From assembly GCA_020847435.1 (NCBI GenBank), contig JADLBX010000043.1, positions 1-49,032 on the forward strand: a stretch of 49,032 nucleotides of DNA, given 5' to 3'. The notes under the pieces were generated by a model. It was not told where the DNA came from and did not search any database. It saw only the letters and a program-made list of their open reading frames with translations. The stretch comes from Anaerolineales bacterium (lineage in GTDB: Bacteria; Chloroflexota; Anaerolineae; Anaerolineales; Villigracilaceae). The position numbers were made by a program, and so were the translations under genes. Below are positions 1-8,686 of this stretch, piece by piece (positions within the stretch are counted from its first letter, which is position 1; each line of letters begins with the position of its first letter).

Positions 1-1216
1 CGCTGAAGGTGTCAACAATAAAATCAAACTGATTAAGCGACGTGCCTTTGGGTACACCAACTTCGACCATTTCCGCTTGCGTATCCTGGTCGAGTGTGCC
101 CCTGACCCCACTTAATCCCAAAGAGCCCATTAAATATTCAATATTCGTATAAAAAATTAGGGGCGACCTCGAAACAAAATTCCTTGCCATTTCTACAAGC
201 TCTTTATCCATTAATAGGCGGGATGCAATGAATATAACTTTATCTTTGAAATCTTCTTGTGATAGTAAAACAGCCTTGTTTACCTCTTGATAGTGCTGTT
301 CTATCAAATCAAGACTATTCTTTGAGACGATAAAACAGGTGTTGGTCTCACCTATCATAACCATGAAACCTTGCCCCTGTTCTAAAGGAGCAACAATGTA
401 TTCAATTTCGGATCCAGGCGTCGAGACCGACCTAATCGACCCCTCTCCGTTTTCGATAGTTGCTACAAAACAGTGCCCAAATAATTCTAAATCGGCGTAT
501 TGCATTAATTCGTTTTCACTATCCCAATATTTTATACCTTTAAGAACTACATGCTTCAATCTGTAATCGCTCTCGAACTGGTCAAATTGTTCAGTTGAAA
601 GACCACTTTCTTCTAGTTTCCTCGTCAAGAGTTCAAGCGCTTTGTTGAGACGCTCTGTGGATAATTCAACTTTTAACGTCAGGCTTAAGACTTGTAGCTT
701 ACCACTTGGTGGCGAACTTGTGATGTCTTCGATTTGCTTTATGAGTTCAGGTCCAAATCGTTCTATGCAATCAATAATGCCTCTTGGAAGCGCTACTAAT
801 TCTTGGTGAATTTCTTCAAAATGCGGGGCTACAAAGGTGTTTTGTATATCTTGCAACCACCTAGAAGTGCGATAGTAATAGGTGACTATCTTTCGTGAAT
901 ACTTAACAAGGTTTTCTATATTCCCAGATGCTCCAGGCAACCCGAAAGCATCATCATGGTTTGAATTTACCAATTCAGTTAGTTGATTCAAAATTTCTAA
1001 AAGCTCATTATTTTTCTTGCTCATCCATTCCATCAGACTGGAAAATGATGATATTTTAACTGCTGTTATACCTTGTGCGCTTTGTTGTAGATGTTTCTTG
1101 ACCCTCTCGATATCATCAATGATAACTTGTGCGAATAGTCTATGACCCCATAGGCGGGGGCTTTCTGTAATGAGTTGAAGTGCCTTGGGGCTTAATCCTA
1201 ATTTATCTATTTCCAT
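1..1216 (-). CDS. Uncharacterised protein, C-terminus cut by window edge
   Basis: An open frame of 405 codons starts at an ATG at 1216 and runs off the left edge without a stop. A Shine-Dalgarno-like AGGAAA lies 5 nt before the ATG. The N-terminus reads MEIDKLGLSPKALQLI. The protein looks soluble and mostly helical, rich in Lys, Glu, Ile and Leu, with no signal peptide or clear membrane segment. I recognise no domain. Base composition is clearly more AT-rich than the neighbouring oxidoreductase, which hints at acquired DNA. A TATAAT lies at 1254-1259 upstream. The reading frame is certain; the function is unknown. Confidence 0.7.
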   Translation of the reverse strand, partial: MEIDKLGLSPKALQLITESPRLWGHRLFAQVIIDDIERVKKHLQQSAQGITAVKISSFSSLMEWMSKKNNELLEILNQLTELVNSNHDDAFGLPGASGNIENLVKYSRKIVTYYYRTSRWLQDIQNTFVAPHFEEIHQELVALPRGIIDCIERFGPELIKQIEDITSSPPSGKLQVLSLTLKVELSTERLNKALELLTRKLEESGLSTEQFDQFESDYRLKHVVLKGIKYWDSENELMQYADLELFGHCFVATIENGEGSIRSVSTPGSEIEYIVAPLEQGQGFMVMIGETNTCFIVSKNSLDLIEQHYQEVNKAVLLSQEDFKDKVIFIASRLLMDKELVEMARNFVSRSPLIFYTNIEYLMGSLGLSGVRGTLDQDTQAEMVEVGVPKGTSLNQFDFIVDTFS

Positions 1217-1253
1217 TTTATTTCCTACACGTGCATTTCATTATTTTTTTCGC

Positions 1254-1259
1254 ATTATA
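1254..1259 (-). promoter_or_regulatory. Possible -10 hexamer for the partial left-edge gene
   Basis: TATAAT on the minus strand, about 38 bp upstream of the ATG at 1216. A convincing -35 at 16-18 bp is not visible, so this is a weak call. Confidence 0.35.
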
Positions 1260-1357
1260 AGCCTACTTCATAATAGCAAAATGGGAAAAGTATGACAGTT
1301 AGAAAACCTCTCGAAACCAAATCAGCCTCCCCTGAATCCGAAGCGGCGTTCTTCCCT

Positions 1358-2527
1358 CTACTTCCAAATATGCCCATACCCAAACTCGCCTTCGAGCAAC
1401 TTCCCCTCGGCGAAGCGACTGAAACGGAACGGCGTGATATCCACAGTTTTGGGTGCGCCATCCAGAATCAATTCCACCATGCTTGCGCCCGCGGCGGGGG
1501 AGGTTTTGAATCCCGTGCCGCTTAGCCCGCAGGCGAGATAAAAGCCTTCAACGTCCGTGCCGCTGTAAATGGCGCGCTGGTCGGGCGTGATGCCGTCGCG
1601 CCCAACGTGGATGGAGTGCAAGCCGCTCTGTTCGATCTTCGGGATGCGCTGAACCATCTGGTCAATCAATTTTTCAACGAACGTTGGCGTGGGCGTTTGG
1701 TCTTCGGCGTCGGGCGGGTCGCCGCGCAGGGATTCGTCTTCGCCCGCGGCTAGGATGAGCGCGCTCCCCTCGGGGCGGAAGTAGCAATTGATGACGTCGT
1801 CAATGCAAGCGGGGATGCGACCCAGCGTCGGCGGGCGGTGGAGGAAGGCGACATCGTGCGTCCACGTTTCAAGCGGGACTTGGATGCCTGCCAGCCCAGC
1901 GACGGCTTTTGCCCACGCCCCAGCCGCGTTGACGATGATCGGCGCGTCGAAACTTCCCTGAGTCGTATCCACGCCGATGATTTTTCCGTTCGCTGTACGG
2001 ACGGCGGTCACTTCGCAGTTTTGAATCAACGTCGCGTTGTTTCGTTTTGCGGCTTCGAGGAATGAGTTGGTGGTGAGTGTCGCGTCGGCGTAGCCTGAAT
2101 CGGGTTCGTAAGCGCCGAAGTCGAAGTGACCAGTTTGAAGGTCAGGAAAGAGGCGGCGCACTTCATCCGCAGAAATGACCGAGGTGTTGATCCCAATCTT
2201 TTGCTGGTTGGCGACGTTGCCGCGCAGTTTGTCCTCATGCTCGCGTTTGGCGATTTGCAGAAATCCAGTTTGTTGAAAACCGCATTCGCCGCCGACGCGT
2301 TCTTTCCAATTGTTGAAATAAATTTTGTAACTTTGAAAAGTTAAATCAGATTCGGCGGCGAGATCGTAGTGCATGCGGACGAGCCCGCTGGAGTGACCCG
2401 TGGCGCCCGAAGCGCTGACCTTGCGTTCGAGGATGGCGGTTTTGAGTCCGCGCTCGGCGAAGTGGAAGGCGAGGCTGGCGCCCATCACGCCCGCGCCGAT
2501 GACGATGGCATCGTAGGTTTGAGTCAT
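1358..2527 (-). CDS. FAD-dependent amine/amino-acid oxidoreductase (DAO family)
   Basis: 389 aa, the usual size for the DAO fold (glycine oxidase, sarcosine oxidase beta-like and D-amino-acid dehydrogenase relatives). The N-terminus carries the ADP-binding Rossmann signature GAGVMGASLAFHFAERG (residues 12-28), followed by an E that would bind the ribose, and a GATGHSSGLVR segment typical of this family. A C-terminal GLSGTGFKTSPAAGASM segment matches the second FAD-contacting region. An AAGGA ribosome-binding site precedes the ATG. It would oxidise a secondary or primary amine with FAD in the cytosol; the substrate cannot be told from sequence. It lies 80 bp downstream of the histidine kinase gene on the same strand and could be cotranscribed with it. 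Confidence 0.85.
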   Translation of the reverse strand: MTQTYDAIVIGAGVMGASLAFHFAERGLKTAILERKVSASGATGHSSGLVRMHYDLAAESDLTFQSYKIYFNNWKERVGGECGFQQTGFLQIAKREHEDKLRGNVANQQKIGINTSVISADEVRRLFPDLQTGHFDFGAYEPDSGYADATLTTNSFLEAAKRNNATLIQNCEVTAVRTANGKIIGVDTTQGSFDAPIIVNAAGAWAKAVAGLAGIQVPLETWTHDVAFLHRPPTLGRIPACIDDVINCYFRPEGSALILAAGEDESLRGDPPDAEDQTPTPTFVEKLIDQMVQRIPKIEQSGLHSIHVGRDGITPDQRAIYSGTDVEGFYLACGLSGTGFKTSPAAGASMVELILDGAPKTVDITPFRFSRFAEGKLLEGEFGYGHIWK

Positions 2528-2607
2528 TGAATATCCTTTTTGCCACAGATTGCACGGATTATCACGGATTTATTTTTCAGCGCCAATTCGTGGCTGAGAT
2601 TGTGTGT

Positions 2608-3672
2608 TTAGGATTGTAGCAGAGAAGGCGGCAGTTCAATAGTGAATGATGTTCCGTTCCCTGGTTCGCTGTGCGCGTTGATCGTCCCGCCGTGCGCGTG
2701 AATGAGTTGTTTGGCGATGGCAAGCCCCAAGCCGCTGTGCGCGCGTTCACTGCGCGATCGGTCGCCGCGCCAGAAGCGGTCGAAGATGAAGGGCAGGTCT
2801 TCGGGGGCGATGCCTGACCCAGTATCAGCGACGATGATTCGTACTGCGTATTGCGTGTCTTGAGGGCGTTCGGTGCGAATAGTGATGGTTCCGCCCTGCG
2901 GCGTGTGGCGCAACGCGTTCGAGATGAGGTTGGACAACACTTGATCGAGCCTGTCGTAATCGGCATTGATCTGCTGATTCTTGTCGGCGATGTGCGTTTG
3001 CAGGTCAATGCCGAGGGAGGCGGCTTGGGCGGAAAAACTCAAAGTGAGATCCGCGATCAGGTCGGCGAGCAAAAATAAGGTCGGATGAAGCGGGAGTTGT
3101 CCCGTCTCGGCGAGGGAGAGGGTTTGCAGATCGCCCACGAGGCGGGTGAGCAGATGAGTTTCATCCAGTGTGGCGCTGATGTGTTCGGGGGTCGGTCGGT
3201 AGACGCCGTCTTGAATCCCTTCGAGGTTGCCTTGAATGATGTGTAACGGCGTGCGGAGTTCGTGGGCGATGTCGGCGGTGAGGTTGCGGCGTTGTTGTTC
3301 GGCGCGTTCGAGTTCGCCGACCATTTTGTTGAAGCGTTTGATCAGGTCGCTGAACATGTCGGAATTATTTTCAGGCACGCGCGCCGAGAGATCGCCCGCT
3401 TCCACTGCGTTGATGGTGTTGAAAAAATCTTCGAGCGGTTTGCCGAAGCGGAGGTAAAGATTGAAGACGACGATGAATGCGAGGACGATCAGAATTGCGG
3501 GCGCGCCGCAAAGCAGAATCCAGATGTTCCGAACGCCGGAGTATTCCGAAAAGAGGAAGTAGAGCAGCGCCGCAACTCCGCCCACGAAAAGAAAAACGGA
3601 GATGACGAAGAAGAGGACGAATGGCACGAAGCGATAGGAGCGTTGCCGTTTTTGGGTAGGAGGAGTGGACAT
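2608..3672 (-). CDS. Membrane sensor histidine kinase, HAMP-HisKA-HATPase (BaeS-like)
   Basis: 354 aa. Two transmembrane segments (about residues 17-41 and 50-73) with almost no extracytoplasmic loop between them, then a HAMP linker (75-127), a HisKA domain with phospho-acceptor H137 in ADIAHELRTPLH, and a HATPase_c domain with N-box (LSNLISNALRHTP), G1 (DTGSGI), F-box and G2 (SGLGLAIAK). The lack of a sensor loop suggests it senses within the membrane or through a partner. It follows the PhoB-type regulator gene by 55 bp, and the two surely form a pair. No Shine-Dalgarno precedes the ATG; a 34-bp perfect palindrome (3683-3716) lies just upstream of the start. Confidence 0.92.
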   Translation of the reverse strand: MSTPPTQKRQRSYRFVPFVLFFVISVFLFVGGVAALLYFLFSEYSGVRNIWILLCGAPAILIVLAFIVVFNLYLRFGKPLEDFFNTINAVEAGDLSARVPENNSDMFSDLIKRFNKMVGELERAEQQRRNLTADIAHELRTPLHIIQGNLEGIQDGVYRPTPEHISATLDETHLLTRLVGDLQTLSLAETGQLPLHPTLFLLADLIADLTLSFSAQAASLGIDLQTHIADKNQQINADYDRLDQVLSNLISNALRHTPQGGTITIRTERPQDTQYAVRIIVADTGSGIAPEDLPFIFDRFWRGDRSRSERAHSGLGLAIAKQLIHAHGGTINAHSEPGNGTSFTIELPPSLLQS

Positions 3673-3682
3673 AAGATTGCAG

Positions 3683-3716
3683 TAATTGGTAAATGGTAAT
3701 TACCATTTACCAATTA
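3683..3716. repeat. 34-bp perfect palindrome between regulator and kinase genes
   Basis: The 34 bases are their own reverse complement: the 17-base half-site TAATTGGTAAATGGTAA is followed by its mirror. A partial extra copy of the right half continues to about 3724, so the element also reads as a tandem 14-mer. It fills most of the 55-bp gap between the regulator stop (3728) and the kinase ATG (3672). It could be a hairpin modulating the regulator/kinase ratio, an operator, or a member of a genomic palindrome family. Confidence 0.9.
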
Positions 3717-3727
3717 CCATTTACTTT

Positions 3728-4402
3728 TTATTCGATGAAGCGGTAGCCGATGCCGTAGACGGTTTCGATCAGCGCTTTGCCTGCGGCGGCTTCGAGTTTC
3801 TTTCGCAGATTCTTGATGTGCGAATCGACACTGCGATCTATGTTCGATGACGTTCCGTGCAAGTCGTCGAGCAGTTGCTCACGGGTGAGGGTCTGACCGG
3901 GTCGGCTGGCAAGCAGGTGGAGGAGTTTGAATTCGTTCGGCGTAAGTTTGAGCGGACTGCCGTTGCATGTGACGGAATATTTTTCCGAATCAATTTCAAG
4001 CCCGCGTGCGCGGATGAGGCTCGGCGTCTTGATATCGCCGCGTGTTCGACGGAGCAACGCGCGCGCACGCGCCACCAACGCGCGGACGGAAAACGGCTTG
4101 GTGATGTAATCGTCCGCGCCGATCTCTAAGCCAGTGACTTGATCTATCTCCTCCGAGAGGGCGGTGAGCATAATGATGGGCACATCGCTTTCGCGGCGCA
4201 GGATGCGGCAAACTTCGCGCCCGTCCATGTGGGGGAGCATCAGGTCGAGGATGACGAGGTCGGGCCGCTCGCGGCGGGCAGTTGTCAGGGCGGCTTGACC
4301 GTCGGCGGCGGTGACGACGCGGAACCCGTTTTTCTCCAGATAGTCGCGCGCGAGACGGGTGACTTTCGGTTCGTCATCCACGACGAGGATGAGGGGAGGC
4401 AT
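3728..4402 (-). CDS. OmpR/PhoB-family response regulator
   Basis: 224 aa. The receiver domain has the acidic pair D9/D10, phospho-acceptor D53 in LVILDLMLP, T80 and K102 (TKPF), all intact. The C-terminal winged helix (about 128-224) has the usual TPNEFKLLHLLASRPGQTLTREQLL segment and ends in GIGYRFIE, as PhoB-type regulators do. It is the first gene of a pair with the histidine kinase downstream. The ATG follows a TATACT hexamer by 6 nt with no Shine-Dalgarno, so the message is probably leaderless. Target genes are unknown. Confidence 0.93.
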   Translation of the reverse strand: MPPLILVVDDEPKVTRLARDYLEKNGFRVVTAADGQAALTTARRERPDLVILDLMLPHMDGREVCRILRRESDVPIIMLTALSEEIDQVTGLEIGADDYITKPFSVRALVARARALLRRTRGDIKTPSLIRARGLEIDSEKYSVTCNGSPLKLTPNEFKLLHLLASRPGQTLTREQLLDDLHGTSSNIDRSVDSHIKNLRKKLEAAAGKALIETVYGIGYRFIE

Positions 4403-4408
4403 GGGGGA

Positions 4409-4437
4409 AGTATAAAGGCTTATCCTGAGCTTGTCGA
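4409..4437 (-). promoter_or_regulatory. Promoter of the PhoB-type regulator, -35 inside a dispersed repeat
   Basis: On the minus strand TCGACA (4432-4437) is separated by 17 nt from TATACT (4409-4414), and the ATG begins 6 nt after that. The -35 lies within a repeat at 4423-4441 (TCCTGAGCTTGTCGAAGGG on the plus strand) that recurs nearly exactly at 47573-47591. Confidence 0.65.
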
Positions 4438-4481
4438 AGGGATGAAAGAAGAAAGAGGAAAGAAGTTTTCGTTTCCTTATT

Positions 4482-6023
4482 CTAGTCTGGTTGGAGGACA
4501 GTTACGTTTTGCCCGGCGTATTTGTCGTACAGGGCGCCATGCCGCTTTCTCCAAGCGTCCAGCCCGCCGCGCAGATTGGTCACACGCTTGAAGCCTTTCG
4601 CTTGCAAATAATATGAGATCATGACCGAGAGCCCGCCTCCGGGACAATATACCAAAATTTGCTTCTCGCGCGGAAGTTGTTTCAAATATCTTTCGACACG
4701 GAGCGGATCAACTTCATGCGAGTTGGGCAAGCCCTTGGCTTCTTTGCGATTCAGCGGCGGACGCACGTCAAGGATGAAGGTATCTTCGGCGAACAGAAAG
4801 GACTCGTTCAATTGCGCCGGCGCCAGCATGTTGACGAAAGGGATGCGACCTTCCAGATATTCTTGAACCATGCGCGTCAGGTATTGAAGGTCGCGCGCGG
4901 AGGTGTCGGGTCCGAGGCTGATGCGAATGGTCTCGCGCGCGGCTCGATCGGATAAGCCGATCGCTTTCAAAACGTGGGAGGGGGTGTCTTCCCCGGTACT
5001 ACACGCCGAACCGGCAGAGACCGCGATACCGCGGTAGTCTAACATGCCCATCAACCCGGCGTTCTCCACACCGGGGAAGGTAATGCTGAGCGTATTCGGC
5101 AGGCACTCCGCTTCGGCATCCGGCGAATTGATCACACAATCTGGCTTGATTTCTGTGAAGCGTTGAATCAATTGTCGTTTCAATCCGCTGATTTGATTGC
5201 CCTGGCTGAGTAGTTTTTCCACAGCCTCACAAGCGACGCCAAACCCGACAATGTTGTGGATGCTTTCGGTACCGGCGCGCAGTCCGCTTTCCTGGTGACC
5301 GCCATGTAGCAACGGCGTGAACGGGCTTCCTTGTTTGACGTACAGAGCGCCGATGCCTTTCGGACCATACAGTTTGTGCGCCGAAAACGAGGCGTAATCA
5401 ACACCCCAGGCGTGGAGGTCAATCGGAATTTTCCCCAGCGCTTGCACGCAGTCTGTGAGGACTAACGCGCCGTGTCGTTTGGCGATTTTCGTTATAGCGC
5501 TGATATCTTGAATGACGCCGGTCTCATTGTTCGCCAACATGCAACAGACTAGAAAAGTATCTTCGTCAACTAATTTTTCCAATTCAGAGAGGCGGACGCG
5601 TCCTTGATCATCCACAGGACAATATTTGACGATCACGCCCTGGTTTTCGAGGTATGCCAATGTATTTATCACGGAAGGATGTTCGATCGGCGTTGAAACG
5701 ATCTTCGTCTTTTTGGGATGGAAGTGACTGGCAACCGCCTTGAGCGCGGCATTATTCGATTCGGTGGCGCACGCGGTGAAATAGACTTCAGTCGGATCGG
5801 CATGAACCGCCTTTGCCACGCGCTGGCGGGCTTCGTCCAATAACTTTGCCGATTTCCTGCCCATGCCATAGAACGCCGATGGATTGCCGTAATGAGCTTT
5901 CAAAGCCTGATCCATGGCGCGGCGGACGCGGCCGTTGACGGGCGTGGTCGCGTTGTGGTCAAGATAGACCCGCCGGTTGAAGCGGACAAGATGTTTCAAG
6001 AATTCAAAATACTGAAGTTCCAT
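4482..6023 (-). CDS. Cysteine desulfurase (NifS/IscS-like) fused to a rhodanese domain
   Basis: 513 aa against about 390-400 for a typical NifS/IscS. Residues 19-392 are a class V PLP aminotransferase fold: H115 stacks on the cofactor, D191 and K217 (SAHKLYG) bind PLP, and C341 in SAGSACSTG is the persulfide cysteine. Residues about 405-500 form a rhodanese domain whose active-site loop has C460 (YCPGGGLS). The fusion suggests the persulfide is passed within one polypeptide from C341 to C460, feeding a sulfur-transfer or detoxification route; that is inference. No IscU, SufE or regulator gene is adjacent. An AGGAC lies 9 nt before the ATG. Both active sites look intact. Confidence 0.92.
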   Translation of the reverse strand: MELQYFEFLKHLVRFNRRVYLDHNATTPVNGRVRRAMDQALKAHYGNPSAFYGMGRKSAKLLDEARQRVAKAVHADPTEVYFTACATESNNAALKAVASHFHPKKTKIVSTPIEHPSVINTLAYLENQGVIVKYCPVDDQGRVRLSELEKLVDEDTFLVCCMLANNETGVIQDISAITKIAKRHGALVLTDCVQALGKIPIDLHAWGVDYASFSAHKLYGPKGIGALYVKQGSPFTPLLHGGHQESGLRAGTESIHNIVGFGVACEAVEKLLSQGNQISGLKRQLIQRFTEIKPDCVINSPDAEAECLPNTLSITFPGVENAGLMGMLDYRGIAVSAGSACSTGEDTPSHVLKAIGLSDRAARETIRISLGPDTSARDLQYLTRMVQEYLEGRIPFVNMLAPAQLNESFLFAEDTFILDVRPPLNRKEAKGLPNSHEVDPLRVERYLKQLPREKQILVYCPGGGLSVMISYYLQAKGFKRVTNLRGGLDAWRKRHGALYDKYAGQNVTVLQPD

Positions 6024-6063
6024 TGATAATTGTCCTCAAGTATGCGCTTTCGAGCCTATCGGA

Positions 6064-6600
6064 TTAGATATTTGATAACCTGTTTTGCGCCGTTGGAATC
6101 GCAATGCCCTTGATCATGAACCAGAACGCCAGCGTCACCTCGAACACCAGCATGGGCAGCCAAACCAGCCAGGTGACCGATGACGCCCACGACATGGTCC
6201 CGCCGAAAAATCCTGCAAGTTGCAGTGGCAGAATCACAACGAGCAGGGCAGAGGCGATCACACCCACCCACGCCAGCCACGTTGGAATGGAACGTCCGCG
6301 CAGGAGCAGCCACGAGAAAAAGAAACTACCCACTGAAAAATAGATGGCGGCGTTCTCGCCAGATTGGATCGCCTCAGCCACGCGGCATGTAAGGGCAAAC
6401 AACGCCAGAACAAGCCCCTGCTCGTAGGTGAGCGCGAAGAGCGTTACTCCCAGTGTTAGGGCTGAAAATGATTGTATTAAAGCAAGCAAGCCAGACGCTT
6501 GCGACTGATCGCCGAGCGCCATGCTCGTAATTCCAGCGGCGATGTAAGCAAGGAAGGTAAAACCGGCGACTCTTGCGTATATTTGATATGAGGTATTCAT
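6064..6600 (-). CDS. DUF4386-type integral membrane protein
   Basis: 178 aa with about five hydrophobic segments and the N-terminal ARVAGFTFLAYIAAG pattern typical of DUF4386 proteins (usually somewhat longer, about 220 aa). The ATG follows GGAG at good spacing. It begins 19 bp after the quinone-reductase-like gene and is likely cotranscribed with it. No biochemical role is established for the family. Confidence 0.7.
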   Translation of the reverse strand: MNTSYQIYARVAGFTFLAYIAAGITSMALGDQSQASGLLALIQSFSALTLGVTLFALTYEQGLVLALFALTCRVAEAIQSGENAAIYFSVGSFFFSWLLLRGRSIPTWLAWVGVIASALLVVILPLQLAGFFGGTMSWASSVTWLVWLPMLVFEVTLAFWFMIKGIAIPTAQNRLSNI

Positions 6601-6619
6601 TGACTATAGCTCCAGTAGG

Positions 6620-7585
6620 TTATCCCATTGAAACCACGATCTTCCCCCGCGCGTGCCCCGCACCCAAATGCCGCATGGCATCGGCAATGTGCGTCATGGG
6701 ATAGGTCTTTTCAACAAACGGTTTCACCTTGCCGCTTTCGATCAACGCGCTCAAGGTTTTGAAATCCTCGCGGTTGAATTTGGCAATGAAGAAGGCGAAT
6801 TTCTGGCTGGCTCCCAACATTCCGACGCGCATCTGGAGCATGAGACTCAGCGGTCCAATCAGCGGAGTTCGCGGTCCGCCGACAAGGACAAAAATCGCGT
6901 TGGGTTTGAGCGCGCGCTTGTATGCAGACCATGTTCGACTGCCGTTGACGTTGAACAACAGATCGTACTGTTGACCGTTCCGCGTAAAATCCTCTTTGGC
7001 GTAATCAATCACATGGTCGGCGTCGAGCGAACGGGCGCGCTCGACATTTTGCGTACTGCACACGGCGGTCACTTCCGCGCCGAACGCTTTGGCGATCTGG
7101 ATTGCAAACGAACCCACTCCGCCCGACGCGCCGTGAATCAGGACTTTCTGCCCGGGCTGGATTTTCCCGTAGTCGCGCAGACCTTGCAGGGCAGTGATGC
7201 CCGCCGTAGGGACAGCCGCCGCTTCCTCGAAGGTGAGGTTGGTCGGCTTCCGTGCGACCGCGTTCTTGACCGCGATGTATTCGGCATACGCCCCGTTTCT
7301 GCCGCCGTAGACTTCGTCGCCGGGTTTGAAATCTGAAACCTGTTTGCCGGCCGCTTCGACCACGCCGGCAAAATCCACGCCGATCCTTGTGTCTTTCGGC
7401 TTGAACAGTCCGCCTCCCAAAACCCGGGCGATGAACAAGCCGGTCATGCCGTACCATTCCGCGATGTTGACCGAGGAGGCGCGCACGCGCACCAACACGC
7501 CGTCCACCGGGACCTCTGGTTTTTCGATCTCCCGAATTTTCAGCACGTCGGGCAGACCATACGCTTCGTGGATCACCGCTTTCAT
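6620..7585 (-). CDS. NAD(P)-dependent quinone oxidoreductase-like MDR protein
   Basis: 321 aa, medium-chain dehydrogenase/reductase family. The nucleotide-binding motif is HGASGGVGSFAIQIAKAFGA; the GroES-like N-terminal half carries RVRASSVNIAEWYGMTG. Zinc-binding cysteines are absent, as in the quinone reductase (QOR/Zta1) branch. The start at 7585 (MKAVIHEAYG) is preferred over an ATG 33 bp upstream because GAGGAG lies 9 nt before it and the family begins there. The protein would reduce a quinone or enone with NAD(P)H in the cytosol. It is the first gene of a pair with the DUF4386 protein. Confidence 0.88.
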   Translation of the reverse strand: MKAVIHEAYGLPDVLKIREIEKPEVPVDGVLVRVRASSVNIAEWYGMTGLFIARVLGGGLFKPKDTRIGVDFAGVVEAAGKQVSDFKPGDEVYGGRNGAYAEYIAVKNAVARKPTNLTFEEAAAVPTAGITALQGLRDYGKIQPGQKVLIHGASGGVGSFAIQIAKAFGAEVTAVCSTQNVERARSLDADHVIDYAKEDFTRNGQQYDLLFNVNGSRTWSAYKRALKPNAIFVLVGGPRTPLIGPLSLMLQMRVGMLGASQKFAFFIAKFNREDFKTLSALIESGKVKPFVEKTYPMTHIADAMRHLGAGHARGKIVVSMG

Positions 7586-7694
7586 GATTGACTTCTCCTC
7601 GGGTAAATTTCTACCCAAACTATATCAACCCTTTGTGGAGGAATCATGGAGGAACTCGTCAGAGTTTGTGGAAGTTATTTCCCCTGCTTTTCGC

Positions 7695-7982
7695 TCATAA
7701 ACGGATTTCGAGCCGTATCTTCACCTTGTCCCCCTCGCCGATATTTTCCGCTTTTTGCACGACCATCTTGATCGGCACAAGATACAAACCGTCCTTGGGA
7801 AACAGGGAGGTCTTGAACTCGGTTTTGCCGATTCGCACGTGGACGGGAATCACTCCCCAGCCATACGTGACCTCCCGTGAGATCGCTTTGATGTCGCGGC
7901 TTTGCGACTCGGGAACGGCGACAAACAGAAATGGAGCGGGACCGCGCCAATGAAAAATCTTGCCGCTGAATTCGAGGATCAT
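7695..7982 (-). CDS. DUF1905 domain protein
   Basis: 95 aa covering a single DUF1905 domain: the F-x-G-x-I-x-x-W-x-G-P start, the GWGVIPV centre and the SLFPKDGLYLVPIK segment followed by EGDKVKIRLEI are characteristic. The family is small, cytosolic and of unknown function. Only 26 bp separate it from the GIY-YIG gene upstream. There is no Shine-Dalgarno; GATACT lies 6 nt before the ATG, a weak -10. Confidence 0.75.
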   Translation of the reverse strand: MILEFSGKIFHWRGPAPFLFVAVPESQSRDIKAISREVTYGWGVIPVHVRIGKTEFKTSLFPKDGLYLVPIKMVVQKAENIGEGDKVKIRLEIRL

Positions 7983-8008
7983 GGGAGCAGTATCTCAAGA
8001 GGTTGGCG

Positions 8009-8527
8009 TTACTTTGAAGCCGAAGGGTTTGCGCCATCCATACTTTGCAACCAAAGTTTTGCATCCTCCGTTTTGACGGCGCGCTCTGCCTCATGGATGA
8101 GCGCTTTCAGGCTTCTCCTGCGGCGAAAGGGAGCGTTTGGCAGCAAATAAGAATTTGGCAGTGACGTTGGTTGGTCGTTCTGCGATACATTGAAGCACGG
8201 CGCCCAGCGTTCGATCAACAGCCGTTCGGAAGCAGACAAATCATTTCCAACGGAATCGAATTGCTCGGATTGCGAACTCAACAATTCGACGATGAACCTC
8301 ATGGATCGGGGCCAATTCACCCAAACGAATCGCCCAACGATGGAGTGACCTTTGAAGCCGCCGAGCAAATGTTCCCACACGCGGTCAAAAGCAAGTTGTG
8401 ATTGACCGACATAGAATGCGACGTTTTCATCCCGAAAGAGATAGAGGTCGAAGTCTCTCCAGTCTGTGGGGCAATCTTCAACAAGTAGGAATCGCTTGAG
8501 TGGAATCGTAATGCTGTGGTCTTTCAT
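8009..8527 (-). CDS. GIY-YIG-like nuclease domain protein
   Basis: 172 aa. DLYLFRD (27-33) and FYVGQS (38-43) fit the GIY and YIG strands, R49 follows at the expected distance, and ERLLIERWAPCFN (101-113) matches the E-x-x-LI-x-x-x-x-P-x-x-N segment that holds the catalytic Glu. The superfamily includes UvrC and homing or restriction nucleases; which branch this belongs to is unclear. It sits at the downstream end of the cassette-like array. No Shine-Dalgarno is visible. Function beyond the fold is not claimed. Confidence 0.6.
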   Translation of the reverse strand: MKDHSITIPLKRFLLVEDCPTDWRDFDLYLFRDENVAFYVGQSQLAFDRVWEHLLGGFKGHSIVGRFVWVNWPRSMRFIVELLSSQSEQFDSVGNDLSASERLLIERWAPCFNVSQNDQPTSLPNSYLLPNAPFRRRRSLKALIHEAERAVKTEDAKLWLQSMDGANPSASK

Positions 8528-8579
8528 GAGGAGGTGTCAGCTACTGGATGGCGTTACGACCGAATGGACACATTGAGTG

Positions 8580-8678
8580 GGTTTAGCGCCTCCGCCCAGC
8601 CAGAAAAATGCCTGAAACTGCCGCAGAATTCCAACGTCAGGTAGCCCGCTGCCTGCCTGAGGACTCGCTTGGTTCGGC
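8580..8678 (-). repeat. attC-like repeat, copy A (degenerate)
   Basis: Begins 8 bp after the stop of the PQ-loop gene. On the plus strand it shares GCGCCTCCGCCCAGCCAGAA with the other copies and has GTTCGGC (8672-8678) at its outer end. The other arm is divergent or truncated, so this is the least complete copy. Confidence 0.55.
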
Positions 8679-8686
8679 TAATGCCT

